Positions 52,121 through 61,898 of a DNA stretch of 64,000 bases are shown piece by piece (the stretch's first letter is position 1; every line of letters starts with the position of its first letter). Location: NCBI GenBank assembly GCA_963667145.1, contig OY762943.1, positions 248,001 through 312,000 of the forward strand, written 5' to 3'. Made by a program: the position numbers and the translations under genes. Below the pieces are notes generated by a model, which was not told the DNA's origin, searched no databases, and saw only the letters and a program-made list of their open reading frames with translations. Source of the stretch: G963667145 sp963667145 (lineage in GTDB: Bacteria > Cloacimonadota > Cloacimonadia > G963667145).

Positions 52121-52726
52121 ATGAAAATAGAACTTATTCTTGCTACTGGCAATTTGCATAAAGTCAAGGAAATCAAAGAAATCCTTGGTAATACAAGCTA
52201 TAAAATTTTGTCAGCCTTGGATTTGGAGTTGCCCGAAGTTGACGAAGACCAAGACAGCTTGCAAGGGAACTCCCTTAAAAAAGCAAGAGTCGTTGCTATG
52301 GCAACCAAAAAACCTGCAATTGCTGATGACACTGGATTGTTCGTTGATGCTTTGAACGGGCAACCGGGGATTTATGCTGCCAGATATGCTGGTGAAGGAT
52401 GCAGTTTTGCTGATAATAGAGCGAAACTATTGAAGGAGTTGGCTGGCAAATCCAACCGAAAAGCATATTTTTCCGCAGTTATCACTTTTTGCGATGCCGA
52501 AGGGAAGATGATTGGAAGTTGCGAAGGACGAATGACTGGCGAAATTGCTCTTGGAGAGAAAGGTGATAGAGGCTTCGGTTACGACAATATTTTCATTCCC
52601 GACGGATATGACAAAACTCTTAGTGAATTGAGTAGCGAGCAAAAAAACGAAATTAGTCATCGTAAAAAGGCATTGATAGAAATATCGCCGATTATTGAGG
52701 AATATTTTGCGAACCTGACGTCGTGA
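52121..52726 (+). CDS. rdgB: XTP/dITP diphosphatase (RdgB/Ham1)
   Basis: House-cleaning hydrolase of dITP, XTP and ITP. 201 residues: LATGNLHKVKEIKEIL, the substrate loop ADDTGLFVDALNGQPGIYAA, GRMTGEIALGEKGDRGFGYD, and SHRKKAL. Complete. Confidence 0.96.
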   Translation: MKIELILATGNLHKVKEIKEILGNTSYKILSALDLELPEVDEDQDSLQGNSLKKARVVAMATKKPAIADDTGLFVDALNGQPGIYAARYAGEGCSFADNRAKLLKELAGKSNRKAYFSAVITFCDAEGKMIGSCEGRMTGEIALGEKGDRGFGYDNIFIPDGYDKTLSELSSEQKNEISHRKKALIEISPIIEEYFANLTS

Positions 52727-52741
52727 AGTGAGGAGGAAACA

Positions 52742-52948
52742 ATGAATAACGAATATGTTTGTCCGAAGTGCGGAAACAAGGAGTGCGAGATAGACGAAAT
52801 GGCTGCTACTGGTGGAGGATTGAGCAAAATTTTTGACATACAAAATAGAAAATTCACTGTGGTTACTTGTACAAAATGTAAATATTCGGAGCTTTATAAA
52901 GGTCAAACTTCGACCTTGGGCAATATTTTTGACTTTTTTACCAATTAG
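52742..52948 (+). CDS. Small zinc-ribbon protein
   Basis: A 68-residue protein with two CxxC knuckles (CPKCGNKECE and CTKCKYSELYKG) and ATGGGLSKIFDIQNRKF between. It matches the zinc-ribbon 'nucleic-acid-binding' family (DUF2082 type). GAGGAGG site. Function unknown. Sits between rdgB and the phosphohexomutase. Confidence 0.85.
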   Translation: MNNEYVCPKCGNKECEIDEMAATGGGLSKIFDIQNRKFTVVTCTKCKYSELYKGQTSTLGNIFDFFTN

Positions 52949-52955
52949 GAAACTT

Positions 52956-54323
52956 ATGAAAACTATTATAAACAAAGAAATTTTTCGTCAATACGACATC
53001 CGAGGCATTGTTGATAACGATTTGACGCCTGAGACCGTCTATTTTTTGGGCAGAGGATTTGGAACTTACCTTATCAAAGGGAATTTTAAAACTTGTGTAA
53101 TCGGTGGCGATGCCAGGCTTTCTTCTCCATTGTATATTGAGAAGTTTAGCAAGGGATTAACTGAATGTGGGGTTGATGTGGTAGATGGTGGAATTATGGC
53201 TACACCGTGCTTATATTGGGCAATTCAGCACCTAAACACCGATGCGGGTGTGATGATAACTGGAAGCCACAATCCTCCTGAATTTAACGGATTCAAACTG
53301 AATATCGGATGCACGGGAAGTATTTTTGGAGACGAGATACAAAAGATTTACGACTATATTGCGAACGAAGATTTTGTGAGTGGAAAAGGAACTTTAGCAA
53401 AAGAAGACAACATCGTTGAACTTTACATACAAGATTTGATTTCTCGTTTTACATTGGAAAAGCCTGTAAAAGTTGTGATTGATGCAGGAAATGGTGCAGG
53501 TGGTCCGATTGCCCCAGCTATCTTGAAAGGGATAGGTGCGGATGTGAAAGAGCTGTATTGTGAGCAAGATGGAACGTTCCCCAATCATCATCCTGACCCG
53601 ACAGTTCCTGAGTATATGAAAGATTTGATTAGTGAGGTAAAAAATTCTGATTATGCTGTTGGAATAGGTTTGGACGGAGATGCAGACAGAATAGGCGTAG
53701 TTGACGAAAATGGGGAAATGCTTTTCGGAGACCAAATTTTGAATATTTTCGCTAGAGATTTCTTAAAAAATAATCCAGGCGAAAAAGTGGTTGCCGATGT
53801 AAAATGCTCCAAAAATTTCTACGACGATGTTTCCGCTCACGGTGGCAAAGCTATTATGTACAAAACTGGGCATTCGATGATTAAGAAAAAAATGAGCGAA
53901 GACAAGATAAAATTTGGTGGCGAGATGAGTGGTCACATTTTTTTCAAAGACATATATTTTGGCTTTGATGATGCTATTTATGCAACGTGTAGATTTTTGG
54001 AGATTTTGAGCAAGAGTGATAAAAAGGTTAGCCAAATGCTGGAAGATTTGCCCAAGGTCTATAACACTCCAGAAATCAGATTTGATTGTGAGGACAGCAA
54101 AAAGTTTGACATAGTTGAGAAGGTAAAACTGTCTTTTATGGAACAAAATTACGATTGCATCGACATTGATGGAGTTCGAGTTAATTTTGCAGATGGATGG
54201 GGGCTTATTAGGGCATCCAACACTCAGCCTGTGCTTGTTATGCGTTTTGAAGCCACCAGCAAAAAGCGTGTTGAAGAGCTAGAAAATATGTTCAGAGCGG
54301 AATTGGACAAACTCTGCAAATAA
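52956..54323 (+). CDS. Phosphomannomutase/phosphoglucomutase
   Basis: Interconverts hexose 1- and 6-phosphates for polysaccharide precursors. From ATG 52956 it has 455 residues. The phosphoserine loop is TGSHNPP (Ser 104), followed by DGDADRIG (metal loop) and GGEMSGHIFF (sugar specificity). The frame extends upstream to 52833 but only through the zinc-ribbon gene. AGGAAAC precedes the ATG. It abuts the MlaF-like gene without a spacer. Confidence 0.94.
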   Translation: MKTIINKEIFRQYDIRGIVDNDLTPETVYFLGRGFGTYLIKGNFKTCVIGGDARLSSPLYIEKFSKGLTECGVDVVDGGIMATPCLYWAIQHLNTDAGVMITGSHNPPEFNGFKLNIGCTGSIFGDEIQKIYDYIANEDFVSGKGTLAKEDNIVELYIQDLISRFTLEKPVKVVIDAGNGAGGPIAPAILKGIGADVKELYCEQDGTFPNHHPDPTVPEYMKDLISEVKNSDYAVGIGLDGDADRIGVVDENGEMLFGDQILNIFARDFLKNNPGEKVVADVKCSKNFYDDVSAHGGKAIMYKTGHSMIKKKMSEDKIKFGGEMSGHIFFKDIYFGFDDAIYATCRFLEILSKSDKKVSQMLEDLPKVYNTPEIRFDCEDSKKFDIVEKVKLSFMEQNYDCIDIDGVRVNFADGWGLIRASNTQPVLVMRFEATSKKRVEELENMFRAELDKLCK

Positions 54324-55019
54324 ATGATAGAAATCGAAAATTTATCCGTCGTTTTGAATGGACAAACTATCTTGGACGGAGTTAATTTAACCATAAAAAA
54401 AAATAAGCGAACCGTGATTGTGGGGGAGAGTGGCTCTGGTAAAAGTGTCTTGGTGAAGTGTATCACTGGTCTATTAAAACCAACCTCTGGCAAAATCAAC
54501 ATCGAAGGTGCTGATTTAGAGCAAATCAAAGGTAAAAATGTTTTTGAGGTTCGCAAAAATCTGTCTATGCTTTTCCAAGGTTCTGCACTTTTGGATTCGT
54601 TCAACGTTTACCAAAACATAGCTTTGCCTCTTTTTGAACATCGCAAAAATCTCTCTGAAAGAGAAATAAAAGACATTGTGTATAATAAGCTGTCGATGGT
54701 CGGTTTGCAAGAGAAAGAGCTAAGCAAAATGCCTTCGGAGCTTTCTGGTGGAATGCTGAAACGAGTTGCTCTTGCTAGGTCGATTGTGTTGGATCCTACG
54801 TATATTATTTACGACGAACCGACAACTGGGCTTGACCCTAAGACTTCCAAAGGTATTATAGAACTCATTAATTCCATACACGATAAAGGGAAATATACCT
54901 CGATTATCATAACGCACGATATGGACTGCGTGAAGAAAAATTCCGATGCGGTGGCACACTTGAACAACAAAAAAATAGATTATTACGAGAATCCAGAAAA
55001 TTATGTTTGGGCTGTTTAA
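54324..55019 (+). CDS. MlaF-type ABC transporter ATPase
   Basis: A 231-residue ATPase: Walker A GESGSGKS, SGGMLKRVALARSIVLDP (the Met after SGG is typical of MlaF-like proteins), Walker B IIYDEPTTGLDP, and H-loop ITHD. In the Mla pathway MlaF drives phospholipid transport with MlaE and MlaD. Neither is adjacent here. It overlaps the next unknown gene by 17 nt. I am confident of the ATPase, less of the Mla role. Confidence 0.85.
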   Translation: MIEIENLSVVLNGQTILDGVNLTIKKNKRTVIVGESGSGKSVLVKCITGLLKPTSGKINIEGADLEQIKGKNVFEVRKNLSMLFQGSALLDSFNVYQNIALPLFEHRKNLSEREIKDIVYNKLSMVGLQEKELSKMPSELSGGMLKRVALARSIVLDPTYIIYDEPTTGLDPKTSKGIIELINSIHDKGKYTSIIITHDMDCVKKNSDAVAHLNNKKIDYYENPENYVWAV

Positions 55020-55701
55020 ACCGAAAGAAATCGACTTTGGTTCTCTTATAAAAAACAAAACCAAAGTCATCATTTTGCTTGGCTCTGATTTTTATGAAGC
55101 ATTGGATTTTTTGGTTTATCTAAAATCTTGGCATAATAGTTTCGGCGAAATTACCGTTATTAGCAATATTAACTTCAAAGATTTTTGGGCTTCGTGTGTT
55201 TCCATAAAAAATGTCAAATTCATGAATTTCATTCCCAACGACGAAAAAGATGCTATTGTTATCGATTTCACACAAGAAAAGAAAAAGCTCTCCTCTTTCA
55301 AAAATTCTCTAATTTTAAGCAAAAAAGAAAATTTGTGCAATTTCAAGTTTTCTCCGTGGGAAAACCCTTTGCCAACATTTACTCTTCTTTTTTCCTTAAC
55401 AATTGAGAAAGAAGACATTTTGAAAAATCTACCAACAACTTCTGACAAGAAAGAGCATTTTTTGATTGATATGCCGTTCAATTCAAAAATTAAAAAATTA
55501 AAAGAAACTTTTGATGTTGCTGCTACTGAGGGAGACCCTGATTTAAAAAACGCTACTTTTTTGGATATATACAAACTTGCTGACAGCTCGAAGAAAATAA
55601 TTTGTTTTTCCGAAAATAGAAAAATATTTTGGCGAAAATTAGGACTGAACCCAGTTTTCGTGCCAAAAGGACAAGACTATGCTCAATTACTCGAAAGATG
55701 A
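55003..55701 (+). CDS. Unrecognised protein, 232 residues
   Basis: I do not recognise this protein. No signal peptide or membrane helix is evident. It has alternating beta/alpha-like stretches (KTKVIILLGSDFYEALDFLV near 18-38) and is Lys/Phe-rich. A nucleotide-sugar transferase-like (GT9-type) fold is a guess only. Overlaps the MlaF-like gene by 17 nt and the next gene by 23 nt, so it is almost certainly co-translated with them. ATG at 55003. Confidence 0.7.
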   Translation: MFGLFKPKEIDFGSLIKNKTKVIILLGSDFYEALDFLVYLKSWHNSFGEITVISNINFKDFWASCVSIKNVKFMNFIPNDEKDAIVIDFTQEKKKLSSFKNSLILSKKENLCNFKFSPWENPLPTFTLLFSLTIEKEDILKNLPTTSDKKEHFLIDMPFNSKIKKLKETFDVAATEGDPDLKNATFLDIYKLADSSKKIICFSENRKIFWRKLGLNPVFVPKGQDYAQLLER

Positions 55702-55999
55702 ATATCGTAAATTTCTAAAAAGAATTTGCAATGATGATTGCTCGTCCGATAATTGTATCCTGAAAGAATTTTTGGCGAGGATGCAACCGAATATCCGAAT
55801 GCTAATCCAAATGAAGTGCTTGGAGTATTTTGGCAAAGATATTGCTGGAAAGCTGTCGGGAGAAGAGTTGATGAAAGAGTGGGTTGCCAAAGGCTATGCC
55901 GAGAAGTTCGGCGAATACTACGACAATTTTGTTTCCGATGCGAAAATTGAAGATATTAATCCTAAAGAAATATATTTAAAAATTGTAAAAGGAGCCTAA
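55679..55999 (+). CDS. Unrecognised small protein, 106 residues
   Basis: I do not recognise it. A helical, charged protein with an N-terminal Cys pair pattern (ICNDDCSSDNCILKEF) and LMKEWVAKGYAEKFGEYYDN. No membrane helix. Overlaps the upstream gene by 23 nt and ends 1 nt before the PGK GTG. Its last codons contain the PGK Shine-Dalgarno. Confidence 0.65.
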   Translation: MLNYSKDEYRKFLKRICNDDCSSDNCILKEFLARMQPNIRMLIQMKCLEYFGKDIAGKLSGEELMKEWVAKGYAEKFGEYYDNFVSDAKIEDINPKEIYLKIVKGA

Positions 56000-56000
56000 A

Positions 56001-57305
56001 GTGGATATTAGATTCGCTAAGTTGCAAGACGCAGATGTGAAAGGTAAAACTGTGTTGGTTCGAGTTGACCATAACGTTTTGAAAAAGGGAGAGATAAAAG
56101 ACCCCGAGAGAATCAACAGAACCATTGGAACTCTTTATAATATAGTGGAGCGTGGCGGAAGGCTTATTTTGATGAGCCACGTAGGTCGTCCTCGTAGCAA
56201 AGACGGAAATATCCAAATCAAAGATATGGATTCCGTGGAACCGATTGTCAGATATTTGGAAAATCGACTTTATACCAAATTTATAATCCCACGAATCGAT
56301 TTTGGTAAGCCAATCAAAACTATTGACACCTCGATTAATATTTTGATAAGAAAATTGCAAAAGAGAAAAATCGGTGGCATCTATTTGCCTAATACACGTT
56401 GGTTTGAAGGCGAAGAATCTGGTGGAGAAGAAGGCGATATTTTGAGTAAACAATTGGCAGGGCTGGCTGATATTTTTGTGAACGATGCTTTCGGTTCGTG
56501 GCAAGCACACGCTTCAACTTGCGGAGTTGCCAAGTATCTTCCCTCTTATGCTGGTTATTTGATGCAATACGAAGTACAAAACCTGAAAAGCGTGTTAACT
56601 CCCAAAAAGCCGATGATTGCCGTGATAGCTGGAATGAAGTTCGACACGAAAATAGAGACTTTGACTTCGATTATCAAATCTGTTGACCATTTGATTTTGG
56701 GCGGTCACATTTACAATACATACATTGCAGCGAAGTACGATTTGGACATTGCAGGCGTTATGCCAGAGCAAAAAGAACAAGCCAAAAAATTTATTGAAAA
56801 GGTTAAAGACTATGAGCACAAAATTATTCTTATCAGGCACCTCATAGAGGCGGACGATTTGGCTGGCAAGGATGAAACCAATTGGAAAGAAATAAGACTG
56901 GAAGATATGCAAAAAAATAGCAAACACGGCTATATTGTGGATGCTGCTCCTTCGTTTGTTGAGCAGGAAGATATAAAGAACGCTCTGGCTTCCGCAAAAA
57001 CTATTTTTGTTAACGCTGTTATGGGCTTTAGTCCGCATTATTTGGATGGAAGCATAGCTCTTTATACAGCTATCGATAAAAACAAAAAAGCTCACAAACT
57101 TTACGGTGGTGGCGACACCAACCAAGAGTTTAAATTGGGATTGCCTACGCTCTTCCGTAAAGCTGATGACGACCCGAATTACTATTTCTTTACTGGTGGA
57201 GGAACAATTCTGAAAGTTCTTGAAACTCGCTCTATTAATGCCTTAGAGCCAATTAAAGCGTTGGTGGAGAGCAACGAAAATATGAAGAGAGGCTACTTTG
57301 AATAA
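56001..57305 (+). CDS. pgk: Divergent phosphoglycerate kinase homologue
   Basis: GTG start after AAAGGAG. 434 residues, slightly longer than PGK. Conserved: VDHN with Asp23/Asn25, SHVGRP (59-64), PNTRWFEGE, NDAFGS, Lys 213 and 217, and GGGDT. Changed: VDF to VDH, the AHRAH-type segment reads SWQAHAS with Arg replaced by Gln 168, GGAK reads AGMK, WNGP reads VNAV (337-340), and the Glu after GVF is absent. Catalysis of 1,3-bisphosphoglycerate transfer is therefore doubtful, or altered. Another PGK may exist elsewhere. Overlaps the glycosyltransferase by 8 nt. Confidence 0.85.
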   Translation: MDIRFAKLQDADVKGKTVLVRVDHNVLKKGEIKDPERINRTIGTLYNIVERGGRLILMSHVGRPRSKDGNIQIKDMDSVEPIVRYLENRLYTKFIIPRIDFGKPIKTIDTSINILIRKLQKRKIGGIYLPNTRWFEGEESGGEEGDILSKQLAGLADIFVNDAFGSWQAHASTCGVAKYLPSYAGYLMQYEVQNLKSVLTPKKPMIAVIAGMKFDTKIETLTSIIKSVDHLILGGHIYNTYIAAKYDLDIAGVMPEQKEQAKKFIEKVKDYEHKIILIRHLIEADDLAGKDETNWKEIRLEDMQKNSKHGYIVDAAPSFVEQEDIKNALASAKTIFVNAVMGFSPHYLDGSIALYTAIDKNKKAHKLYGGGDTNQEFKLGLPTLFRKADDDPNYYFFTGGGTILKVLETRSINALEPIKALVESNENMKRGYFE

Positions 57306-58005
57306 TACTCTGGTAATTATCCCGACGTACAACGAAAGATGCAACATAGAGTCTTTGTTTGCTAAGGTTTTTAAAGCCAAAGAAGATTTGGACATTTTGG
57401 TTGTTGATGACAATTCCTCGGACAAAACTTACGAATTGGTACAGGAGTTGGCGGACAAAGACCCAAGAATTAATTTAATCGTCAGACCGCGAAAAATGGG
57501 ACTTGGTTCGGCTTATATTCGAGGATTCAAATTCGCTTTGAAGAAAGGATATGAGTACATTTTGGAGATGGATGCCGATTTGTCGCACGACCCCGAAGAC
57601 ATTCCCAGACTGCTGGAAGCCTGCAAAGATGCCGACTTGGTGATAGGTTCTCGCTATATAAAAGGTGTTCACATCGTCAATTGGCCTCTAAAGAGATTGT
57701 TTTTGAGTTACGGAGCGTCGTTTTATGTGAGATTTCTTACGGGAATGCATGTAAAAGACCCGACAGGTGGTTTCAAGTGCTTCAGAGCGAAAGTGTTGCA
57801 AGCAATAGACCTTGACAAAGTCCATGCGGAAGGATACTCTTTCCAAATTGAGATGAATTACAAAGCATGGCGAAAAGGGTTCGAAATCAAAGAGATTCCT
57901 ATTGTTTTCACCGACCGAACGTTGGGACAGTCGAAGATGAGTAAAGGCATAATTTTTGAAGCGATTTTTATGGTTTGGAGATTGCGATTTAGCCGAAAAA
58001 AATGA
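57298..58005 (+). CDS. Polyprenol-phosphate mannosyltransferase-like (DPM1-type) glycosyltransferase
   Basis: A 235-residue GT2 enzyme: IPTYNERCNIESL, LVVDDNSSD, MDADLSHDP (metal motif), GSRYIKG and DPTGGFKCF. Typical of dolichol/undecaprenol-phosphate mannose synthases, here without a C-terminal membrane domain, so it may be peripheral. TTG start with AGAGAGG. Overlaps PGK by 8 nt and the CorC gene by ATGA. Confidence 0.9.
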   Translation: MNNTLVIIPTYNERCNIESLFAKVFKAKEDLDILVVDDNSSDKTYELVQELADKDPRINLIVRPRKMGLGSAYIRGFKFALKKGYEYILEMDADLSHDPEDIPRLLEACKDADLVIGSRYIKGVHIVNWPLKRLFLSYGASFYVRFLTGMHVKDPTGGFKCFRAKVLQAIDLDKVHAEGYSFQIEMNYKAWRKGFEIKEIPIVFTDRTLGQSKMSKGIIFEAIFMVWRLRFSRKK

Positions 58006-59195
58006 TTTACCTTTTGCTTTTGTTTTTCTGTTTGTCCGCTTTTTTTTCAGGATTAGAAACGGGATTTTTGACCTTGGACAAAATTGCTCTTAAACTTGAG
58101 GCTGATAAAAGCAAAATATCTAAGAAAATATACTCCTTGTGCTCAAATATCGAAAAAGTCATTTCCTCTATTTTGATTGGGAACAACTTAGCCAATATTG
58201 CCCTTGCTTCTTTGTTTACTTATTATTGCACAAAAAGCCTTAAAGCTCCCTATTCGTCCGAAATTTTATCTCTTTTCCTCTCGGGATTTATGGTAATTTT
58301 TGCCGAGAGTTTGCCAAAAATTTTGTACAAAGAATATCCTGACGAATTGGTGAAAAAATCTTTACCAATATTCTTAGTTTTCTATAAACTTTTTTATCCA
58401 TTTAGTTTAGTAATCTCGGGAATTATCAAAAAATTGGAAGGCGACGAGAAAATATCAGAGGAAAAAATTTTGCCGTATCAGTTAGCCAGTATCTTGGATG
58501 ACGAAGACGAGGAACGAAAAGAGGATTTAATCCAAGAAGGCTTGGAATTTTCCGTTGTGGAAGCTCGCAAAATTATGACCCCTCGCACGGACATAGTCGC
58601 TATCAACGAAGATGAACAGTTGCAGGAAGCCATAAATCTGGCAAAAGAAAGCGGATATACTAGATTTCCCGTATATACCGAATCTATCGACAAAATTGTT
58701 GGAATTTTGACTTTGTACGATTTATTACAAGTCGACAAAAAAAATATCAAAGATATAATGCGAAAGCCACATTTTGCTCCAGACAACATCGAAATCGACA
58801 AACTTTTGCGAAATATGCAAAGCAATAAGAGCGTATTTTGTGTGCTGGTAGACTCTTATGGAGGTACTTCGGGAATAGTGACTATTGAGGACATTTTGGA
58901 AGAGTTGGTGGGAGAAATAGAGGACGAATACGACTTGGGCAACGAAGTTTTGGTTAAGCAACTGAACGAAAATACGTTCGTGATAAATGGCAAAACAGAG
59001 ATAGATTATTTGAACGAAGAATACAAATTGGATTTGCCAGAAAGCCAAAACTATAACACCATCGCAGGTCTTATGCTTTTCACAATGGAGTCAATCCCCA
59101 AAACTGGCGATAATCTCCGAATAGGCAACTGTCAGCTTACAGTTGAAAAGTCGGACAATAAAACCCTAAAACGTATTAAGTTGGTAAGAAAGTGA
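58002..59195 (+). CDS. CNNM/CorC-family (DUF21-CBS) transporter
   Basis: A 397-residue membrane protein: DUF21 region with about four hydrophobic helices (1-150), two CBS domains (about 185-305; MTPRTDIVAINEDEQLQ and IVTIEDILEELVGEI) and the C-terminal CorC/HlyC domain. Family members are linked to Mg2+/Co2+ efflux or haemolysin-like activity. Overlaps neighbours by 4 nt at both ends (ATGA, GTGA). Confidence 0.92.
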   Translation: MIYLLLLFFCLSAFFSGLETGFLTLDKIALKLEADKSKISKKIYSLCSNIEKVISSILIGNNLANIALASLFTYYCTKSLKAPYSSEILSLFLSGFMVIFAESLPKILYKEYPDELVKKSLPIFLVFYKLFYPFSLVISGIIKKLEGDEKISEEKILPYQLASILDDEDEERKEDLIQEGLEFSVVEARKIMTPRTDIVAINEDEQLQEAINLAKESGYTRFPVYTESIDKIVGILTLYDLLQVDKKNIKDIMRKPHFAPDNIEIDKLLRNMQSNKSVFCVLVDSYGGTSGIVTIEDILEELVGEIEDEYDLGNEVLVKQLNENTFVINGKTEIDYLNEEYKLDLPESQNYNTIAGLMLFTMESIPKTGDNLRIGNCQLTVEKSDNKTLKRIKLVRK

Positions 59196-61891
59196 AAGAA
59201 AAAATATACATAATCGACGGCAGTGCCTTGGTTTACAGAGCACATTACGCTTTTTCTCGTAATCCTCTAACCAACGACAAAGGCGAAAACATCAGTGCAA
59301 TTTACGGCACTTTCAATATGTTTTTTAGCTTTATCAAAGATTTTAAGCCGAATAAAATTGCTATTACTTTCGATCAAAAAGGCGGTTCTTTCCGCAACAA
59401 CGTTTACCCCGAATACAAGGCAAATCGACCACCTATGCCACAGGAATTAATCTCCCAAGTTGGAATTATTCAAAACATTTTCAAATCCTTGAACATTGAA
59501 AATCTAAAAAAAGAAGGCTATGAAGCTGACGACATAATTGGCTCTTTCGCTACACAGATGAAAGAGGATTACGACGTTGTTATTGTGTCAGGCGACAAAG
59601 ATTTTTTTCAGTTGATAGACGGAAGTGTCTCTATGTATGACCCAAGTAAAAATTCCTTGATAAACTCTGATTGTGTTCAAGAAAAGTTGGGTATTTTGCC
59701 GAGTCAAATGGTCGACTATTTGGCGATTATGGGAGATAGTGCCGACAATATTCCCGGAGTGAAAGGGATAGGGAAGAAAGGTGCGGAAAAGCTTTTATTG
59801 GAATATTCAAGCTTAGAAAATATCTATGATAACATTGACAAAATATGTCCTAACTCGTTGCAAAAGAAGTTGATTGAAAATAAAGAGGACGCCATTTTAT
59901 CCCAAAAACTTGCCACGATTGTTACCGAGTTGCGATTTGATGATTTGAATTTAGCTTTCAGCACAGATAAATTGAATGAGTTGGCTATTTATTTGAAGGA
60001 ACAACAAATATGGAATTTGGCTGAGCGAATTAGCAATTTTGTTCCCAGGGAACTTCCCAAAAAATCTTCCAATTTGCAAATGACTCTATTTGATGAACCT
60101 TCAGCCCAATCAAGTGAAGCCGAATATTTTGAATTTAATTACGAATTGGTTGATGATTTGGTAAAGTTGCAGAAATTGCTCAAAATTCTTGAGCAAGAAG
60201 ATGTTATTGTGATTGACACGGAAACCAATGGGCTTGACCCTTTTCAAGACGAACTTGTGGGAATTAGCTTTTGCTTTCTCAATGAGAAATCTTTTTATTT
60301 TCCGATATTACACTGTGGTATTGACTGGAATGACAATGAGTTAGAACTGATTTTTAGCAAATTAAATAGCAAAACTCTCATCGGACATAACCTGAAGTTT
60401 GACCTGAAATTTCTTTTTAAAAATGGATTTGCACCAGAAAATGTAACTTATTTCGACACAATGATTGCAGCTTATCTAATGAATCCTGGAAAGGGTGGAT
60501 TGAGCTTGGGAAATTGTATTTTCCAGGAATTTAGCAAAAAAATGATTGAGTTTAGCGAAGTGACAAACGGTGCAAAATTTAGCGAAATTTCTCCAATAAA
60601 AGCTGCCAAATATTCGTGCGAAGATGTTTTTGTTACTTGCAAATTGTACAACCAATACAAGCCAAAATTAGCAGAACTGAAGTTGTGTGAACTATTTACA
60701 AATATTGAAATGCCATTAATCCCTGTTTTGTCCAAGATGGAATTGAATGGCGTTTTTATTGATAAAACTGTTTTGCAGGAGCAACGAGAAAACTTACAAA
60801 GGCAACTTACTATCACAGAGGGAAAAATTTATGGTTTGGCTGACGAAAAATTCAATTTAAATTCTCCAAAGCAAATGCAAGAAGTTCTTTTTGGGAAACT
60901 GAATTTACCTGCAACTGCGAAGACAAAAACTGGATTTTCTACTTCGGAAGCTGTATTAGAAAATTTGCTTGATGAACACGAAATTGTGAAAGAAATTCTG
61001 AATTACCGAACAACCAACAAATTGCTTTCCACCTACATCAACGCTCTGCCAAAGCTGGTAAATTCGGCAACAAACAGAGTACATACTAATTTTAATCAAG
61101 CTATCACCTCAACTGGCAGACTTTCCAGCTCAAATCCGAATTTGCAAAATATTCCTATAAAATCCGAAGAAGGCAAAAAAATCAGAAAGGCGTTCGTTGC
61201 TCAAAGCGAGGAATATTGCATCGTGGCTGCCGATTATTCGCAAATGGAATTGAGGATTTTGGCTGCATTGAGCCAAGATGAGATTTTGTTAAATGCGTTC
61301 AAAAATGACGAAGACGTGCATATGCAAACGGCAAAATTAATTTTTGAAGACAAAGAAATCGGAAGAACGGAAAGAGATTTGGCTAAGACAATTAACTTCG
61401 GCATCATCTATGGTATGGGAGCAAAATCTTTGGCAAAATCAACAGGAATTTCTACAGGCGAAGCCAAGACTTTTATAGAAAAATATTTTGATAAATTTAG
61501 CACGGTTAAAACTTTTATAGAAAACAAAATCAAGCAAGCAACTCATCGTGAGCAGGTGCGTACTTACTTCGGCAGAACACTCCAATTGCCAGACATTTCG
61601 TCCACTAATAGCCGGCTCAAAGCCCAAGCTGAGAGGATTGCTGTCAATATGCCCATTCAGGGGACAGCCTCCGATATTATAAAAGTGGCGATGATAAATC
61701 TGCACAAAGTTTTGCCCGAGACTGCCAAAATGGTTCTCCAGGTTCATGACGAATTGGTGTTTGAGGTTCTCAAATCTGACGTTGAGCATCTTCTACCATT
61801 GATTAAAAAGGAAATGGAATACGAGTTCGATTGCGGGATTAAACTTTCGGTTGATATAAAAGTTGCTGATAACTGGTTGGATGCACATTAG
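59192..61891 (+). CDS. polA: DNA polymerase I
   Basis: GTG start, 899 residues. 5'-3' exonuclease (1 to about 290; IIDGSALVYRAHYAF, EADDIIGS, GDSADNIPGVKGIGKKGA), a 3'-5' exonuclease with an intact DTETNG motif (DEDD), and the polymerase: NLNSPKQMQEVLFG, SSSNPNLQNIP, DYSQMELRILA, INFGIIYGMG and VHDELVFE. Complete and apparently active in all three. Next gene starts 7 nt later. Confidence 0.97.
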   Translation: MKEKIYIIDGSALVYRAHYAFSRNPLTNDKGENISAIYGTFNMFFSFIKDFKPNKIAITFDQKGGSFRNNVYPEYKANRPPMPQELISQVGIIQNIFKSLNIENLKKEGYEADDIIGSFATQMKEDYDVVIVSGDKDFFQLIDGSVSMYDPSKNSLINSDCVQEKLGILPSQMVDYLAIMGDSADNIPGVKGIGKKGAEKLLLEYSSLENIYDNIDKICPNSLQKKLIENKEDAILSQKLATIVTELRFDDLNLAFSTDKLNELAIYLKEQQIWNLAERISNFVPRELPKKSSNLQMTLFDEPSAQSSEAEYFEFNYELVDDLVKLQKLLKILEQEDVIVIDTETNGLDPFQDELVGISFCFLNEKSFYFPILHCGIDWNDNELELIFSKLNSKTLIGHNLKFDLKFLFKNGFAPENVTYFDTMIAAYLMNPGKGGLSLGNCIFQEFSKKMIEFSEVTNGAKFSEISPIKAAKYSCEDVFVTCKLYNQYKPKLAELKLCELFTNIEMPLIPVLSKMELNGVFIDKTVLQEQRENLQRQLTITEGKIYGLADEKFNLNSPKQMQEVLFGKLNLPATAKTKTGFSTSEAVLENLLDEHEIVKEILNYRTTNKLLSTYINALPKLVNSATNRVHTNFNQAITSTGRLSSSNPNLQNIPIKSEEGKKIRKAFVAQSEEYCIVAADYSQMELRILAALSQDEILLNAFKNDEDVHMQTAKLIFEDKEIGRTERDLAKTINFGIIYGMGAKSLAKSTGISTGEAKTFIEKYFDKFSTVKTFIENKIKQATHREQVRTYFGRTLQLPDISSTNSRLKAQAERIAVNMPIQGTASDIIKVAMINLHKVLPETAKMVLQVHDELVFEVLKSDVEHLLPLIKKEMEYEFDCGIKLSVDIKVADNWLDAH

Positions 61892-61898
61892 ATTTGGC

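Noticed and set aside
52833..52955. Upstream extension of the phosphohexomutase
   Set aside because: It only reads through the zinc-ribbon gene. ATG 52956 has an RBS and matches the family N-terminus.
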